DNA of 64,000 nucleotides from Trichoplax adhaerens. Its lineage: Eukaryota; Placozoa; Uniplacotomia; Trichoplacea; Trichoplacidae. Below the pieces are notes generated by a model that made no database searches, was not told the origin of the DNA, and saw only the letters and a list, made by a program, of their open reading frames with translations. Below, piece after piece: positions 52,880 through 64,000 of the stretch. Position numbers and translations under genes: made by a program. Where the stretch lies: NCBI RefSeq assembly GCF_000150275.1, contig NW_002060980.1, positions 158,962-222,961 on the forward strand, given 5' to 3'. Numbering within the stretch: position 1 is the stretch's first letter; the number at the start of each line of letters is the position of its first letter.

Positions 52880-55720
52880 GGCCGAGATACCACTACGACT
52901 GCAAGATGAGACTAATTTTTAACAATAAAAAGGTCAATCTGACGAAAAATGTTAAAAAGACAAGAAAAAAATGTATATAAAGAGGCTATAGCTCTAACTT
53001 TTCTTTGAAACGATCAAAAACGCTAATGAATAATAGTAAGCAATAATCAATAATCAAATGACGATGAAGGCAATAAAGAAAACCATTCTTTTGTTTTGCA
53101 AATTATAAGACAAGTGCAACGATAATGTAATAACGACGGTTTTGTACACAGCAATACAACTAATTAAGTATTCATTTATTGCTTCATATTTTCTGTCTTG
53201 ATTGATGTAGCATATCATCTTCGTCTGAATTGTTTAAGCAAACAATTCAAATGAAATGTACTCTTTCATCTTCTTTTCCAATCAATTATAGACAATGGAG
53301 TCAAGGTATACTTAAATTAGACTACTTAGTTTATAAATATTTCATGATCCATTATCAAGTTTATACGTTTTGATAGATAAAAAAAATATTTAAAATTTCA
53401 ATGAAGATCATCAATTCAGATGCATCTATCACATTGTAATACAGTGAATGATGGATGATACATAGAATAGGGGGAAATCGAAAATATCTGATAATCTTTT
53501 ATGTTATCAGAAATGTTGATTATAATAGGACAGTTTGAAACGTAAAATTAAGCTAGTAAAGATTGCTACTGCATTACTTACTAAGTAATAGTGATGAGAT
53601 TTTGGTAATGGAGAAAATATCAGAGTAAATGAGATCGAGAAAAGTAATTTGTTAATTTGTTAGGGCAAGAGTGATTGTCTAAAGTTGCTTGGAAAGTTAC
53701 AATTTCGGTGTAATATTAACATACTAACTGAGAAGCGAAGGTATCATGCCTCAAACGACAATGAAATGAACTGGTTGATATTGTACCTATATCCTCAAAT
53801 GAACATTTTTTGATACCGTTACAAATTAATATATGCAGGACTTGGTCAATGACTCAACTCAGATGTGAAATGTGTTTATAACCATGATATGATTCATCCA
53901 AAAGTATTGCCGCAAGATATAAATAAGAACTGTAACACCGTTCATGTACTGTCAATTGACAATTGTGCTTCTATAGTATTACTGTAAAATTTTTTCTTCT
54001 AACAGTGCCATAGAATTGAAACTAGACAGTATCATACAGCATAATCAGATTTTAAGGCTAAAAAATTTATTGGCAATGATTTCGGCCGTACAATATCGGC
54101 GTAAATACTTCAGGTTTTGCTTGCTATATATCTCTGGCTATAGTGAATTTTATTTTCTTCACAGGCCTCATCTAACCTTTACATAATCAAACAAAGGTAG
54201 TATGACATTAATAGCATTGTATGTAATAAAAATAATTTTCTTTCGGCTTAATTTCTTTTTCCTTCATTTGCGAATGGTTTTTGAATTGATTTTGACTTCT
54301 ACCATTGTCTGATTGCAATTGTATATGCGTAGAAGAAGCTATACAATATTATTGAGGCCTAGACGATAGTGCCATTTCTAACGTTGTCTTGGACCTATAA
54401 ATACATCTTTCACAAAAGTAATAGATGCATACCTACGCGTATTAGCATTTTTATTGTTTAGAAAAAAGGCAGGTGTTCTATTCAAGTCTGAGATGTCATA
54501 ATCCTTACCTAATATATCGTCATACTTAATACTAACTCTTGTAAGTATCAGATCTATTGACAGCCGGTACGTAGGTGCCAATAGCGTATAAAAAAATAGA
54601 TGTGTATGCGAAGGATGAAATTGACGGGAAATAGGATAATCTAGTGCTTGTTACCGTATTTGATAACTCTCATCTATATTCACGCTAGTAAGGATTAGCA
54701 TTGTTGATTGTCATGGAAGCCTCTATACGGATATCAAAGCGTCCATCTTAGCTTCAAAAATGAACAATTAAAATAATTCAAACAGGCGAATTTAGTGCGC
54801 ACAGAAGATAACATCGGTGTCATAATCTCATTTTAATTCCTGCGATATTCTACTTTGCCTAGCAAACTACTACTACCTGTATTAAAAAATGCGGTATTTA
54901 CTATTAGTACGTATTATTTACAAAACCGTGCTTTGAATACCACCTTGATTAATATATAAGTAGCTCTTTTTCTTTTGAATCGCGATAGTACAAGTTATGA
55001 CAAGTTATCAATGGCATTCGTAATATGATCAAAGGACTATCCTATACATAAATTAGACAATTGCGGCGGTTTTCTTATCTAAACTCATTATTTTATGGTG
55101 CTTTCATTTTCCCATGATTCCAAATGAAATGTCCAGTGTATGACTATTACAGGCAAAGGATTAAATAAAATCTTAGGTATTACTCTGATATCTTATTAAA
55201 TTATAGAATTGTAAACATCAATTCATACGAATGGAGTATTTAGACTAATTTTTTTTTGAAATGTTGTTTATACGTGACATCGTACGGGCCCCGTCTATAT
55301 CCGTATGATCCTCACTATGGGAGAATGCAAATGACCAGTTCTGTACAAAAGATAGACTAACGCGTCAGTAAAGTACCATGCCATGGAGTGTAGTTTCCGC
55401 CATAGAGTTAGATAAAAGAAAGAGCTTTCTTCTTTTACACCTATGACTTTTCGCACTTTGCTGCAAGAAACTGTCTGTCTCGTACTTTAACGTTGCATAC
55501 TGTACTGTACTTCGGGAGCCTGACTGTTGCAGTCTGTAAAACAAACGAGTTCTTCTTATAGTGTTTACTTATAAAATTAACAAATAAATTTCAGTCGCAG
55601 CTTTTGTTCGTTAGTAATGCGAAATCGTAGAGGTAAGAGTTAAGTGTCTTACCTCGACTAAAGTCGTATACGAATGCCACTTACTGAACGTGACCAACGG
55701 TGCTAATTAAGTTAACCATC
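52880..55720. other. Intergenic; one unassigned open stretch
   Basis: Upstream of copy 6 and of YIF1. On the minus strand, about 54599-54378 reads as a 70-codon open stretch containing DYDISDLNRTPAFFL and ending GPRQR-stop. Its composition is protein-like, but I recognise no family and found no partner exons. The rest shows no gene. Confidence 0.3.
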
Positions 55721-55724
55721 AACG

Positions 55725-56165
55725 TGTGATGAAAGTACAGTACAGTATAGTACACTGAGTACAGTAGAGTACAATTGTACAGTACTGTACAGTACTGTAC
55801 TGTAAAACTACAGTATACTGTACTGTAAAGTAAATGTATTGTACAGTACACTGTACTGTAATGCGCCGTCAACGCTACAGGAATCATACAGTAGCAAAAA
55901 TGATGTCGCTATGATGCGTACTGCTCTACAGTATACAGTACACTGAGTACAGTACAGTGTTCCAGCGGGAAATGCGGTGCCACTACGTACAGGATGATAA
56001 AGTAATTGCGGTGTGATATTACTATACAACGCATTTCCTACTGGAAATATAGTACTGTACACTATTGTACAGTACTATATTGTATACTGCAGTAACAGTA
56101 CCTATCATAGCGACATCATTTTTGCTACTGTATGATTCCTGTACTGTACTGTATGTATTGCACTG
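55725..56165. repeat. Foldback (inverted-repeat) element rich in TACTGTAC, just upstream of YIF1
   Basis: Left arm 55876-55976 and right arm 56030-56143 are near-perfect reverse complements over their outer ~49 bases (TACAGGAATCATACAGTAGC against its complement, then the shared AAAAATGATGTCGCTATGAT core). They are also similar over the inner part, ending at the GGAAATGCG / CGCATTTCC pair. The loop is about 53 bases. Flanks on both sides (55725-55865 and 56143-56165) are TACTGTAC-type simple repeats. The structure fits a MITE-like or foldback element; I see no clear target-site duplication or coding capacity. Confidence 0.75.
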
Positions 56166-56214
56166 TACTGTAGAGTGTAGAACTATCTTGTACGGATGAC
56201 CTGCAAAGACCATC

Positions 56215-58882
56215 ATGGATCCTCCGTTAAACTACGACAACGGTTAGTTGAGTTATAAATCCGACTATCAATCTTTAAACTACTTTGATCTTGGTTCATT
56301 TTTACACATCAGCCTCTATCTTATAATGCTATACTGTATGAGTACAATGGATAAGGTGTTGCTTGAGAAACCCAACATAGTTTAGAAGATTCTAAAATAC
56401 GTCCGGTACACGAAATCGCTTACTGTAATACTGCACTCACTGCCGCAAACTCGGCTGTACTGTACTGTACAGAACGAAACCCTCAGCCGTGTATGGCTTT
56501 CCAGTCCTTGTGTATTAGTTGAATTCTATAAATCAGATATTTCATACATGTAGAATGATTATGATTAGGATATTCTTGAATATTTTGCGACTGTACAGTA
56601 TATTGTCGAAAACGATAGTATCTTAAAGCAAGAAAAGAAATTCCAACGAATACTGTCTTGATTATTTTATACTTTAGTTAACAAATACTCTACTTTGGTA
56701 TAGCGGTTTCTAACCTATTCACTAAGAATGATGATCAGTGATCTGCGCTAGGAACTTAGGAATCATCTTTTTTTGTTTATATCTGGACTTGCAGATTGGA
56801 GTAGCAACGATGACAGTTTTCTTGAAGGGTAGTACTTTTTTTGCCTATTTATGAAGATTTACAATCTTTTATGATAGTTTGAAGCATTCATTTATTAAAA
56901 TCGAAGATGACAATCAGTCTATCTGATTCTGTAGTAGATATTATGCTGAACAAATTGCGCATATATTACCATACAACAATTTTTGCACTTTCATTGTTAT
57001 ACAAGAGTGCCTGGGTTAGTCAGAATTAGTGTAGTAGGTCTTAATCAATTCCGGATATGTAGTATGTAAACTTTCTTCACATACTGTTCGATGACTAATT
57101 GGTGTGATTATTCTTAATGATAATTAGTTCATCATCGTAGCCAATATCCAGATAATACGGGTTCATCGGAATATTACAACCCGGTAAATTCACAGCAGTT
57201 CTTCGATGACACAAGCGGACAGGGCAACTATCGTGGTGATGCCAATTCACCACCTCCATCGACCGTGCCTAATAAAATGTTTACTGACCCTCTTGCTAGC
57301 ATGGCGCTCCAGTACGGTAGTAATATTGCAACTTCTGGCCAGGAATATGTTAACAGTAACGTAAGAACACTTTACCGTATTACAGATTTATACACACTTT
57401 CCCGTAATTAATTTGAATATCCAATGGAATTATTGAGCTGTATTTACCGATCAAATGTATCTTTCATGGCTGCATGACTGTAGTTTGCTAGATTTATTCC
57501 AGTTACGAGCCTGAAATACTACTTTGCTGTGGATAATTCCTACGTTTTTCGTAAACTCCTCCTCTTATTGCTACCTTATGCACATGCGGTAAGTACTCTG
57601 GTGGAAAATTTTAACCCATAACAGGATAAACTGCGTACGCTATTTTAAAATAAAATTGACGTACTGTACTTCAATGATACAATACAATGATGATTTATTA
57701 AATCAATAGCAAATACTGAATAATTTACAAATTGATAGGCGAGTGATATGTAATTATATGGCAACAGCTGTAATTAAGTTAAGTTATTCAAGTAAAGATA
57801 TTGCATTTGACTAGTTATTGTACAGTAATATTTCAAAATTTTACTGGAAAACTGCTTTAGGTCTGATTTTAATCCTTAATTATTATAGGACTGGTCAATT
57901 AGGTATGCCAAATCAGAACCGGTGGCACCGAGACATGAAATTAATGCTCCAGATTTATACATACCGCGTTAGTTATATTAATATCCAATTTTCGATGTTC
58001 TGAATAGACAGCAAAGTGAAACAAAATTCTTGACAATATCACTTGATAATTCTCGTTTGATCTAAATTGCAGTTATGGCATTCGTCACTTACGTCATTAT
58101 CTCCGGTTTGGTTCTTGGAGTTCAAGATAAGTAAGTTAGACATTTATTGACGTACTAACGCGCAAGCATCAGTATTATTACAAGTGCTTCTTATTTATTG
58201 AAGCCTCCTGATCATCTAATCTATTATACAAATTTTATTGGCATATATGACAGATTTTCACCTGAACATTTAGGAATAATCGCTAGCACAGCCTTTGTGA
58301 TGGAATTCCTAGCCGTGTGCTTAATCTTTGTCACTCTTTATTTCATGAACATCAATTCCGCTATTAAAACATTTGACCTAATTGCGTTTTTTGGCTATAA
58401 ATATGTCGGGTAAAGCTTAAAACATCATTAAAGAATACTCGTTCATTAGCTTATAGAAAAGTAAACGTAGCTGTAAAAAAGTATGTTTAACAAAATTAGA
58501 ATCTATTAATGGCATTGAAAATATTGTATATATTTACCAGTTATTATATTAATCAACAGAATGATCTTCTGCATTGTTATTGGTGTGCTTACAAACAGTC
58601 TCGGATACTATTGCACTCTTGGTTGGACAGGTTTGGCCGTTAGCTTTTTCCTGGTAAGGTTACTAAATGTTTCAGCATTCTTGTTAGCGGATTAATGAGA
58701 ATAAAATTAAAATCGAGTTTATATCCGATTATTAGGTTCGCACTTTACGATTAGTTATTTCTCAGGAAGCGACGTCAAACGTAATGGGTCCTGTCGGCAA
58801 AAAAAGGATTTACGTTTTGATTATGATAGCATTATTGCAACCGATTATAATGTATTGGCTAACCTATCAGTTTATTAAGTAA
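56215..58882 (+). CDS. YIF1: YIF1 (Yip1-interacting factor), Golgi/ER trafficking membrane protein
   Basis: Eight exons keep phase throughout: 56215-56242, 57128-57360, 57484-57588, 57889-57967, 58073-58130, 58254-58409, 58560-58653 and 58736-58882. They total 900 nt, 299 residues. The soluble N-terminus carries [11 protein letters not shown] and [14 protein letters not shown]. The conserved core follows: [62 protein letters not shown]-type (here FFGYKYVGM), GYYCTLGW and the end [10 protein letters not shown]. Five C-terminal membrane segments are visible. The family forms a complex with YIP1/YIPF proteins and Rab GTPases in ER-Golgi transport. The 28-nt first exon (MDPPLNYDN) is inferred from phase, its donor and a nearby ATG; a different 5' exon is possible. 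The foldback repeat lies about 70 bases upstream. Vertebrates have YIF1A and YIF1B; this looks like the single ancestral form. Confidence 0.9.
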
Positions 58883-60597
58883 TGGAGATCTACTACAAAC
58901 AATATAAGGATTAGATGTTATGTGGTTCATAAAACATGAATATTGAAAATACATTATTTTGTACAGTCATAAAACTATTTTAACTTGTTACTTCAAATTT
59001 CACTATTAGGATAAAACTCGTAAATTATTAAAATATACTTTAAATTGATTTGTACTGATTGGTGGTACATTGATGGTAATGGTCAAGTTTTTTAAAACTA
59101 ATAAACGGAGACAAAGCAACACTTGCACAGATATTTTCTTCAAAACTTTATTTTTTATCAATCGTTATTAAAATTTTAGATATTCAAAATAGAACGTTGG
59201 CTTGATAGGTACTGTAACGTAGATGTATACGCAGCTTTATTTTTTCATCAACCGTTATTAAAATTTTAGATATTCATGTCACCAATATTTAGAGCTATTG
59301 AAAGATATTGTTATAGAACGATGGCTTGATATACTGTAATGTAAAAGTATAGGTACTTTTAGAATCCCTAGTAACTCATGCGGTTATAGTTTATAGTCTA
59401 TGCGTATTAAATTTCTGTGATAGCTGTGAACTGTGAAGTTACATTTAGCATAACGCACATATATTATATCCACTATAGCGTAGATTAATTGTATATTATG
59501 ATTACCAGCATTATGACAATTACAAGCCACTAACAATAATGCAGTTTAATAATCAAATTGAATATTTTATTTAATTGTAGTATAGCTTGTTTTAAAATCT
59601 TGCTAAATAGGGAATAAAACTGCTAGTTTTGACTTACGAATTATTGCAATCAGAACTTGTGATAGGTGTATTGTCTACATAGTGCAATATAGGCATACAC
59701 TATGTGATCGATAACATAGACTAGTATAGAGAAGCAAGAGGTTCCGGATGAACCAGGCAATAGATAATATGAAGATGTATTTTTCAGTGCTAATGTTGGA
59801 GAATATCATTATAATCGTTGGTAAAAAGCTGTTATATTGATGTTAAGATATCGAGATTGGAGATTATTTTTTGATGCTACTTATATTTACATTCGCACAA
59901 TAAAAGTGTAATAATCTCAAGACAATATGTATAAATAATCTAAAATTAGGTTATAGCACAATGTTGAGCCTAATACGATTTTATACTACTTCCAGAATAA
60001 TTTATAACTTTTATCAATTTGCAAAGAGGAGTAAAAGTAAAATTTTCTAAGAGTGAGTTGGAAGTTATTTTAGCCGTTTAAAAATTTATCTATTGTAATA
60101 AACTGTGATCACTGTTGAACAATTTAACAAAGTGTAAAACTTGAAATTTAAAAACGATGTATAATTTAAATATCTAAATCATTCATTTTCGCAGTGTAAA
60201 CGAGCACCTGCAAAGAAATACACATCTTGGCAACATAGCCTACTGGACATATAGAAAGTGAAATCTTGAAAATACAGAATACATGATACCGCTTTGCAAA
60301 ACTTGTAGATACTTACATAAATGTTGCCAAAACTGGTAGAGCAGTGCGTGTTAACATGTATCATTTACTATACGATTTATTAAAACAAATCCTTACGCAT
60401 CTACTCATATGTTAATTGTAACATATCACACACTGTAACGCAGAATAAAAAATCCAGCAATCAGAATTATTCAAACAAAATGCATACACTATATTATAAA
60501 AATTTCAGTTCGTAACCTACTTTAGCTACAATGGCACAAATAAAAACTTTGTCTTTTTTATTATTGCGGATTTTATGCCTATTAGCTTAGATAAACG
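58883..60597. other. Intergenic between convergent YIF1 and SGPP 3' ends
   Basis: Holds the two 3' untranslated regions and a duplicated segment (separate entry). No further gene seen. A minus-strand AATAAA at about 60562-60557 is a plausible polyadenylation signal for the S1P phosphatase gene. Confidence 0.45.
59142..59345 (+). repeat. Direct duplication with internal insertion
   Basis: Two copies of a segment, one starting at about 59146 and one at about 59234, share TTTATTTTTTATCAATCG-like and TTATTAAAATTTTAGATATT stretches. They continue with ATAGAACGTTGGCTTGATA / ATAGAACGATGGCTTGATA. The second copy carries about 40 extra bases between the two conserved blocks. Confidence 0.65.
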
Positions 60598-62362
60598 CTA
60601 CTGAATCTGTCCATAAGGACCGTCTCCGTATATTCCTAAGTATCTCATCAGAAGCGGTGAGATATAGGTTACGGTAAAACCAATGATGCCATAATTAATA
60701 AATCTGTAAGGTAGTTCAACTGCAGCTCTCTTGCTCGGTTCTACTTCAGATTTGGGTAAGATCAATGGAAGAATTGTGAATATGATACTTTTCATAACAG
60801 CTCGTAAAGGTACAATAATAATAATAACAAACGTCCATCTTAAAATGGCCATAGCTATGGAGTCAAGTGTTGGTATGCTAATAGGACGTGGAAATTGAAA
60901 GCCTTCCTCTGGTAGTCTCCCCAATGTGCGACACTGCAGCCACAAACCTATACAAGCTCCAACAGAACCGGATAAAATCATTGTAGTATCGCCACGAGTG
61001 CTTGTCCAACGATCTTTTGGAGCTGGATATAATAATACTAAGATTATAGATACTATTAATATAACTACAGGCGAGTACGGAGATGATAATATCCACACAT
61101 CCAAATCATTCATTAATAAAGATCCAGTTATTACAATCGGCAATGTCATCAGGACACCAACAATAACTTGCTGTATTACCGTATGGCAAAGGAATACAGA
61201 AGATATCAAGTTAGAGAATGATTAGCAGATCTATGATCTTGCTATTCTTGTTATACTACTATGACATAACCTACAATAAATAGCATCGAAGGATGCAGGT
61301 AGCAACGTAACAATACTGTATATATGATAAGTCTATGTATTGTAAGAGGATGTAATTGGCTATACTTAAGTATACACATTAATATCTCTACATAATTACA
61401 CAAAATTATGGTATTCTTGATGCTTTTATACAAGTATAGATGCTAATAAACCATACGAATTTACGAATACTAACCCACAAGTCATGCATCCCTAGGTATA
61501 ATCTTGATAAGCAAACAAGAATCGTCCAAGAACAGGCAATCGTAATACCTAACCATTTCGGATACTATCAGAGTAATTAAACAGTTCCATGTTAATTATA
61601 AAATGTCTGCGTTGCATCCATCATAGAAAAGCGTACTGGGAGCTGTGCTCAGATAATCGTAACTTATGAATATGCGAGCTTTGCTGGTTGCTGCAGTATA
61701 CATTCGTAAGAGTACATAGTTCTTAATTAAACAATAATACAGAACGTGTATACTGTAAAGAGTGTAAGTTACGGGCAAACTCTGAAGTAATATCTCATTT
61801 CTTAATATGCATATGCAATGCATACCTCGTAACGCAGGTAAGTGCTATAGAATAATGCAAACGGCATCGCTGTTCCCATCATAGCATGGGTGGAAGGCAT
61901 ACCATATTCAGTGTCATAGCGAGATTCTAATCTGGCAACTGGAGGAGATGGAGGTCTAGGTTGTTTGATGATGTCTTTGGCAGCCTGTCCAATGTACATA
62001 ACAAGGCACCAATAATAGCAACCTTGTCGAAATGCACACTGATCGATATTAAATAACAGGAAAGGGAAAACAATGACGTAGAAACCTTCATTACATAAAA
62101 ACGCTCCAGCGTGGAATAGCGCGTGAAGGAATCTATTGGTAATCAGATAATTTATGACGGATGGATCATCTTGCCTACTTTTCAGCTTTTTCGCAGGATT
62201 ATTACCGTGGCGCCGCTTTTTGGGATAGTTGCTTGAAGACTCGTCCGAGGTGCAATTACCAATCGAATCGTTAGACGAGTTAGATAAAACCTGAACGCCA
62301 CATAGTTTTTGAAAATCGACTACGAGAGTAGGATTACTAAAGAAAGTGGCTACGCTATTCAT
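60598..62362 (-). CDS. SGPP: Sphingosine-1-phosphate phosphatase (lipid phosphate phosphatase superfamily)
   Basis: It dephosphorylates sphingosine-1-phosphate in the ER membrane, feeding sphingosine back to ceramide synthesis. Three exons in phase 0: 62362-61826, 61564-61475 and 61170-60598, giving about 399 residues, close to vertebrate SGPP2. Motif I is KDIIKQPRP, followed by the family-typical PPSPPVARLE. Motif II is MPSTHAM, and motif III is SRLYLGMH in exon 2. The C-terminal half matches SGPPs (STSRGDT, VELPYRFINYGIIGF) and has several membrane helices. The N-terminus is soluble, with a Ser-rich then Lys/Arg-rich stretch. At the exon 2/3 junction my splice choice gives HDLWQ, so the motif III aspartate expected four residues after His is Gln. 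No better in-frame acceptor is visible, so this should be confirmed. SGPP1/SGPP2 cannot be told apart here. Confidence 0.88.
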
Positions 62363-63581
62363 TTCTAAACTTCAATTAAAACTGATTCGAATAGTTATTT
62401 CAATCTCAAACTTGTATAATACTGTGCATCCACTAGTTGAGTCGAATTTCAGATCGCGGATGCTTCTACTGTACCCCACTTTTTAAGTAATCGTATAGTA
62501 CTGTACTGTATTTAGTAATTTATTTATTTACTATCTAACATTGAGAAGCTGGCGTATGTATGAAGGCTGTAAGATTAACGTCACGAGGGTGGACTGGACT
62601 TGACAGGACACATACGGTACCGTACTAGGCTCTGTACACATATTACACCATAACAAGTACAGCAGTGGCGTTGCTGATTGCCAATGCCTACTGCACGCTA
62701 TTCTGTCCAGTGTGCAGGTCAAAGTCTCGATGTCTTGACCAGCAGACATACTGTATACCCACAGTCCCACATGCACTTTCAATCAACACAAGGTTGCTCT
62801 ACGCATGTGAAGAACAATACAGTACAGTATAAGACGTATTGCTGTACCCTCTGTAAAAAATCTAAATTGATACTACGCATGCGGGAGTAAATTGTTGAGG
62901 GAATTTCAAAGACCGATTATCCGGTTTATCTTAGCCGTTTTCGACTGTTTATATGAGGAGTAAAATTCGAAATCGGAAAAAATACTCCAATAGCGTTTTG
63001 ATCATATACCAGTCTAATCCACTGGGTCAATTGGTCGAACAAATCTCTATCATCGACAGTCAGTTGATATAAGCCATTAGTAAGGCAGTAAATCGAACAA
63101 TCTTGTCTCATTACTGCTAGACTAAGGCTATGTGACTGTAATCTATACAATTGCTGTAAGATCATTGCGATCGAACACAACTGTATGCATCAATCGCGAT
63201 GCAAATCGCTTACGATGTGGTTGTATGTGATAGGCAATGCCAATCTATACAAACCTAGCAAATTGAAACCTTGTGTTTCATCAAATACTGTGTATGCACT
63301 ATGAATCTTCAACATTGATTTTATCGATCGATTGAAAAACTTCATGGGTTACCAGTAAGGAGAAGTGTCAAAGATGTGGCAAATAAAATAGGTATTTCTT
63401 ACTTCATTCCCGTGACGGAAATGTCAAGTAAGATTAGATACCTTGATACAAATTGTTGTAGCACTATGAGCTATCATTGTATTTTGATAGTTCAACAGAG
63501 TAATTTATAGTTCAATTGTGCAAGATTGTACTTATTTTAAGTACTTGATTGTGAATTGAGTATAATTGCTTTGTGAATAGC
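62363..63581. other. Spacer upstream of rDNA, with one unassigned minus-strand open frame
   Basis: This includes the probable external transcribed spacer before the 18S gene. A minus-strand open frame at 63180-62926 (84 codons, containing DDRDLFDQLTQWIRLVY) has protein-like composition but no family I recognise. A short TACTGTACTG patch lies near 62498. Promoter elements for RNA polymerase I cannot be recognised by eye. Confidence 0.3.
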
Positions 63582-64000
63582 AACCTGGTTGATCCTGCCA
63601 GTAGTCATATGCTTGTCTCAAAGATTAAGCCATGCATGTCTAAGTATAAGCACTTGTACTGTGAAACTGCGAATGGCTCATTAAATCAGTTATCGTTTAT
63701 TTGATCGTACATTACTACATGGATAACCGTGGTAATTCTAGAGCTAATACATGCGAAAAGTCCCGACTTTGCGGAAGGGATGTATTTATTAGATCAAAAA
63801 CCAATGCGGGCTTGCCCGGTGTTTGGTGATTCATAATAACTTATCGAATCGCATGGCCTTGTGCCGGCGATGCTTCATTCAAGTTTCTGCCCTATCAACT
63901 TTCGATGGTAAGGTATTGGCTTACCATGGTTACAACGGGTAACGGAGAATTAGGGTTCGATTCCGGAGAGGGAGCCTGAGAAACGGCTACCACATCCAAG
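63582..64000 (+). rRNA. 18S rRNA: 18S small-subunit ribosomal RNA, 5' part
   Basis: The sequence begins with the universal eukaryotic 5' end AACCTGGTTGATCCTGCCAG and continues with TCATATGCTTGTCTCAAAGA, TAAGCCATGCATGTCTAAGT, GTGAAACTGCGAATGGCTCA and GGAGAGGGAGCCTGAGAAAC. About 419 bases are present and the gene runs off the right edge. No internal disruption is apparent. The first helices and the short variable regions are of metazoan type. Confidence 0.97.

Noticed and set aside
55681-56216. Three minus-strand open frames near YIF1
   Set aside because: They arise from the foldback element and its TACTGTAC flanks.
57818-58003. Open frame of 61 codons on the plus strand inside YIF1
   Set aside because: The YIF1-like reading (DWSIRY...NAPDLYIP) of exon 57889-57967 is in another frame with matching splice sites; this frame is a shadow.
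63948-63965. GGTTCGATTCC as a tRNA T-loop
   Set aside because: It is part of the conserved 18S sequence at this position and there is no tRNA fold around it.

Overview
The window looks like nuclear DNA of an early-branching metazoan, most likely a placozoan (Trichoplax or Hoilungia type). The last 419 bases are the 5' end of an animal-type 18S rRNA gene. The rest is AT-rich, and its genes are split into many short exons with GT-AG introns. The proteins are animal-specific and conserved (ATM, S1P phosphatase, YIF1, a DM-domain factor). The placozoan assignment is an inference; only the metazoan nature is well supported.

Positions 1-29,000 are dominated by a head-to-tail, plus-strand array of one gene family. 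I recognise it as the C16orf89/DUF4735 (UPF0764) family from its cysteine landmarks and its blocks of similarity to the vertebrate protein. Copy 1 enters from the left edge and has a frameshift near its end. Copy 2 (3878-8345) is complete, with six exons and about 487 residues. Copies 3 (10176-12725) and 4 (15597-18195) are intact except that exon 2 could not be placed with certainty. Copy 5 (27.8-29.0 kb) is a scrambled pseudogene. Unlike the secreted vertebrate protein, these copies end in a membrane anchor and a short tail with a Y-x-x-hydrophobic motif. A two-exon DM-domain gene (21038-23021) and a diverged ~105-bp tandem repeat (25.58-26.70 kb) lie between copies 4 and 5.

Positions 29,729-46,908 on the minus strand hold one large gene, the orthologue of the DNA-damage kinase ATM. 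It can be followed from an N-terminal TAN-like exon to the FATC C-terminus. Downstream is a sixth DUF4735 gene (49325-52879) on the minus strand, so the family flanks ATM on both sides in opposite orientations.

Positions 55,700-62,400 contain YIF1 (56215-58882, plus; Golgi/ER trafficking) and a sphingosine-1-phosphate phosphatase (60598-62362, minus), facing each other tail to tail. A ~270-bp foldback element made largely of TACTGTAC-type sequence sits just before the YIF1 start codon. A second cluster of this self-complementary sequence lies just upstream of ATM. The window ends in the rDNA spacer and the 18S gene.

No operon-like organisation is visible. The most unusual content is the membrane-anchored DUF4735 array with its conserved exon phases, variable exon 2 and shared tail motif.
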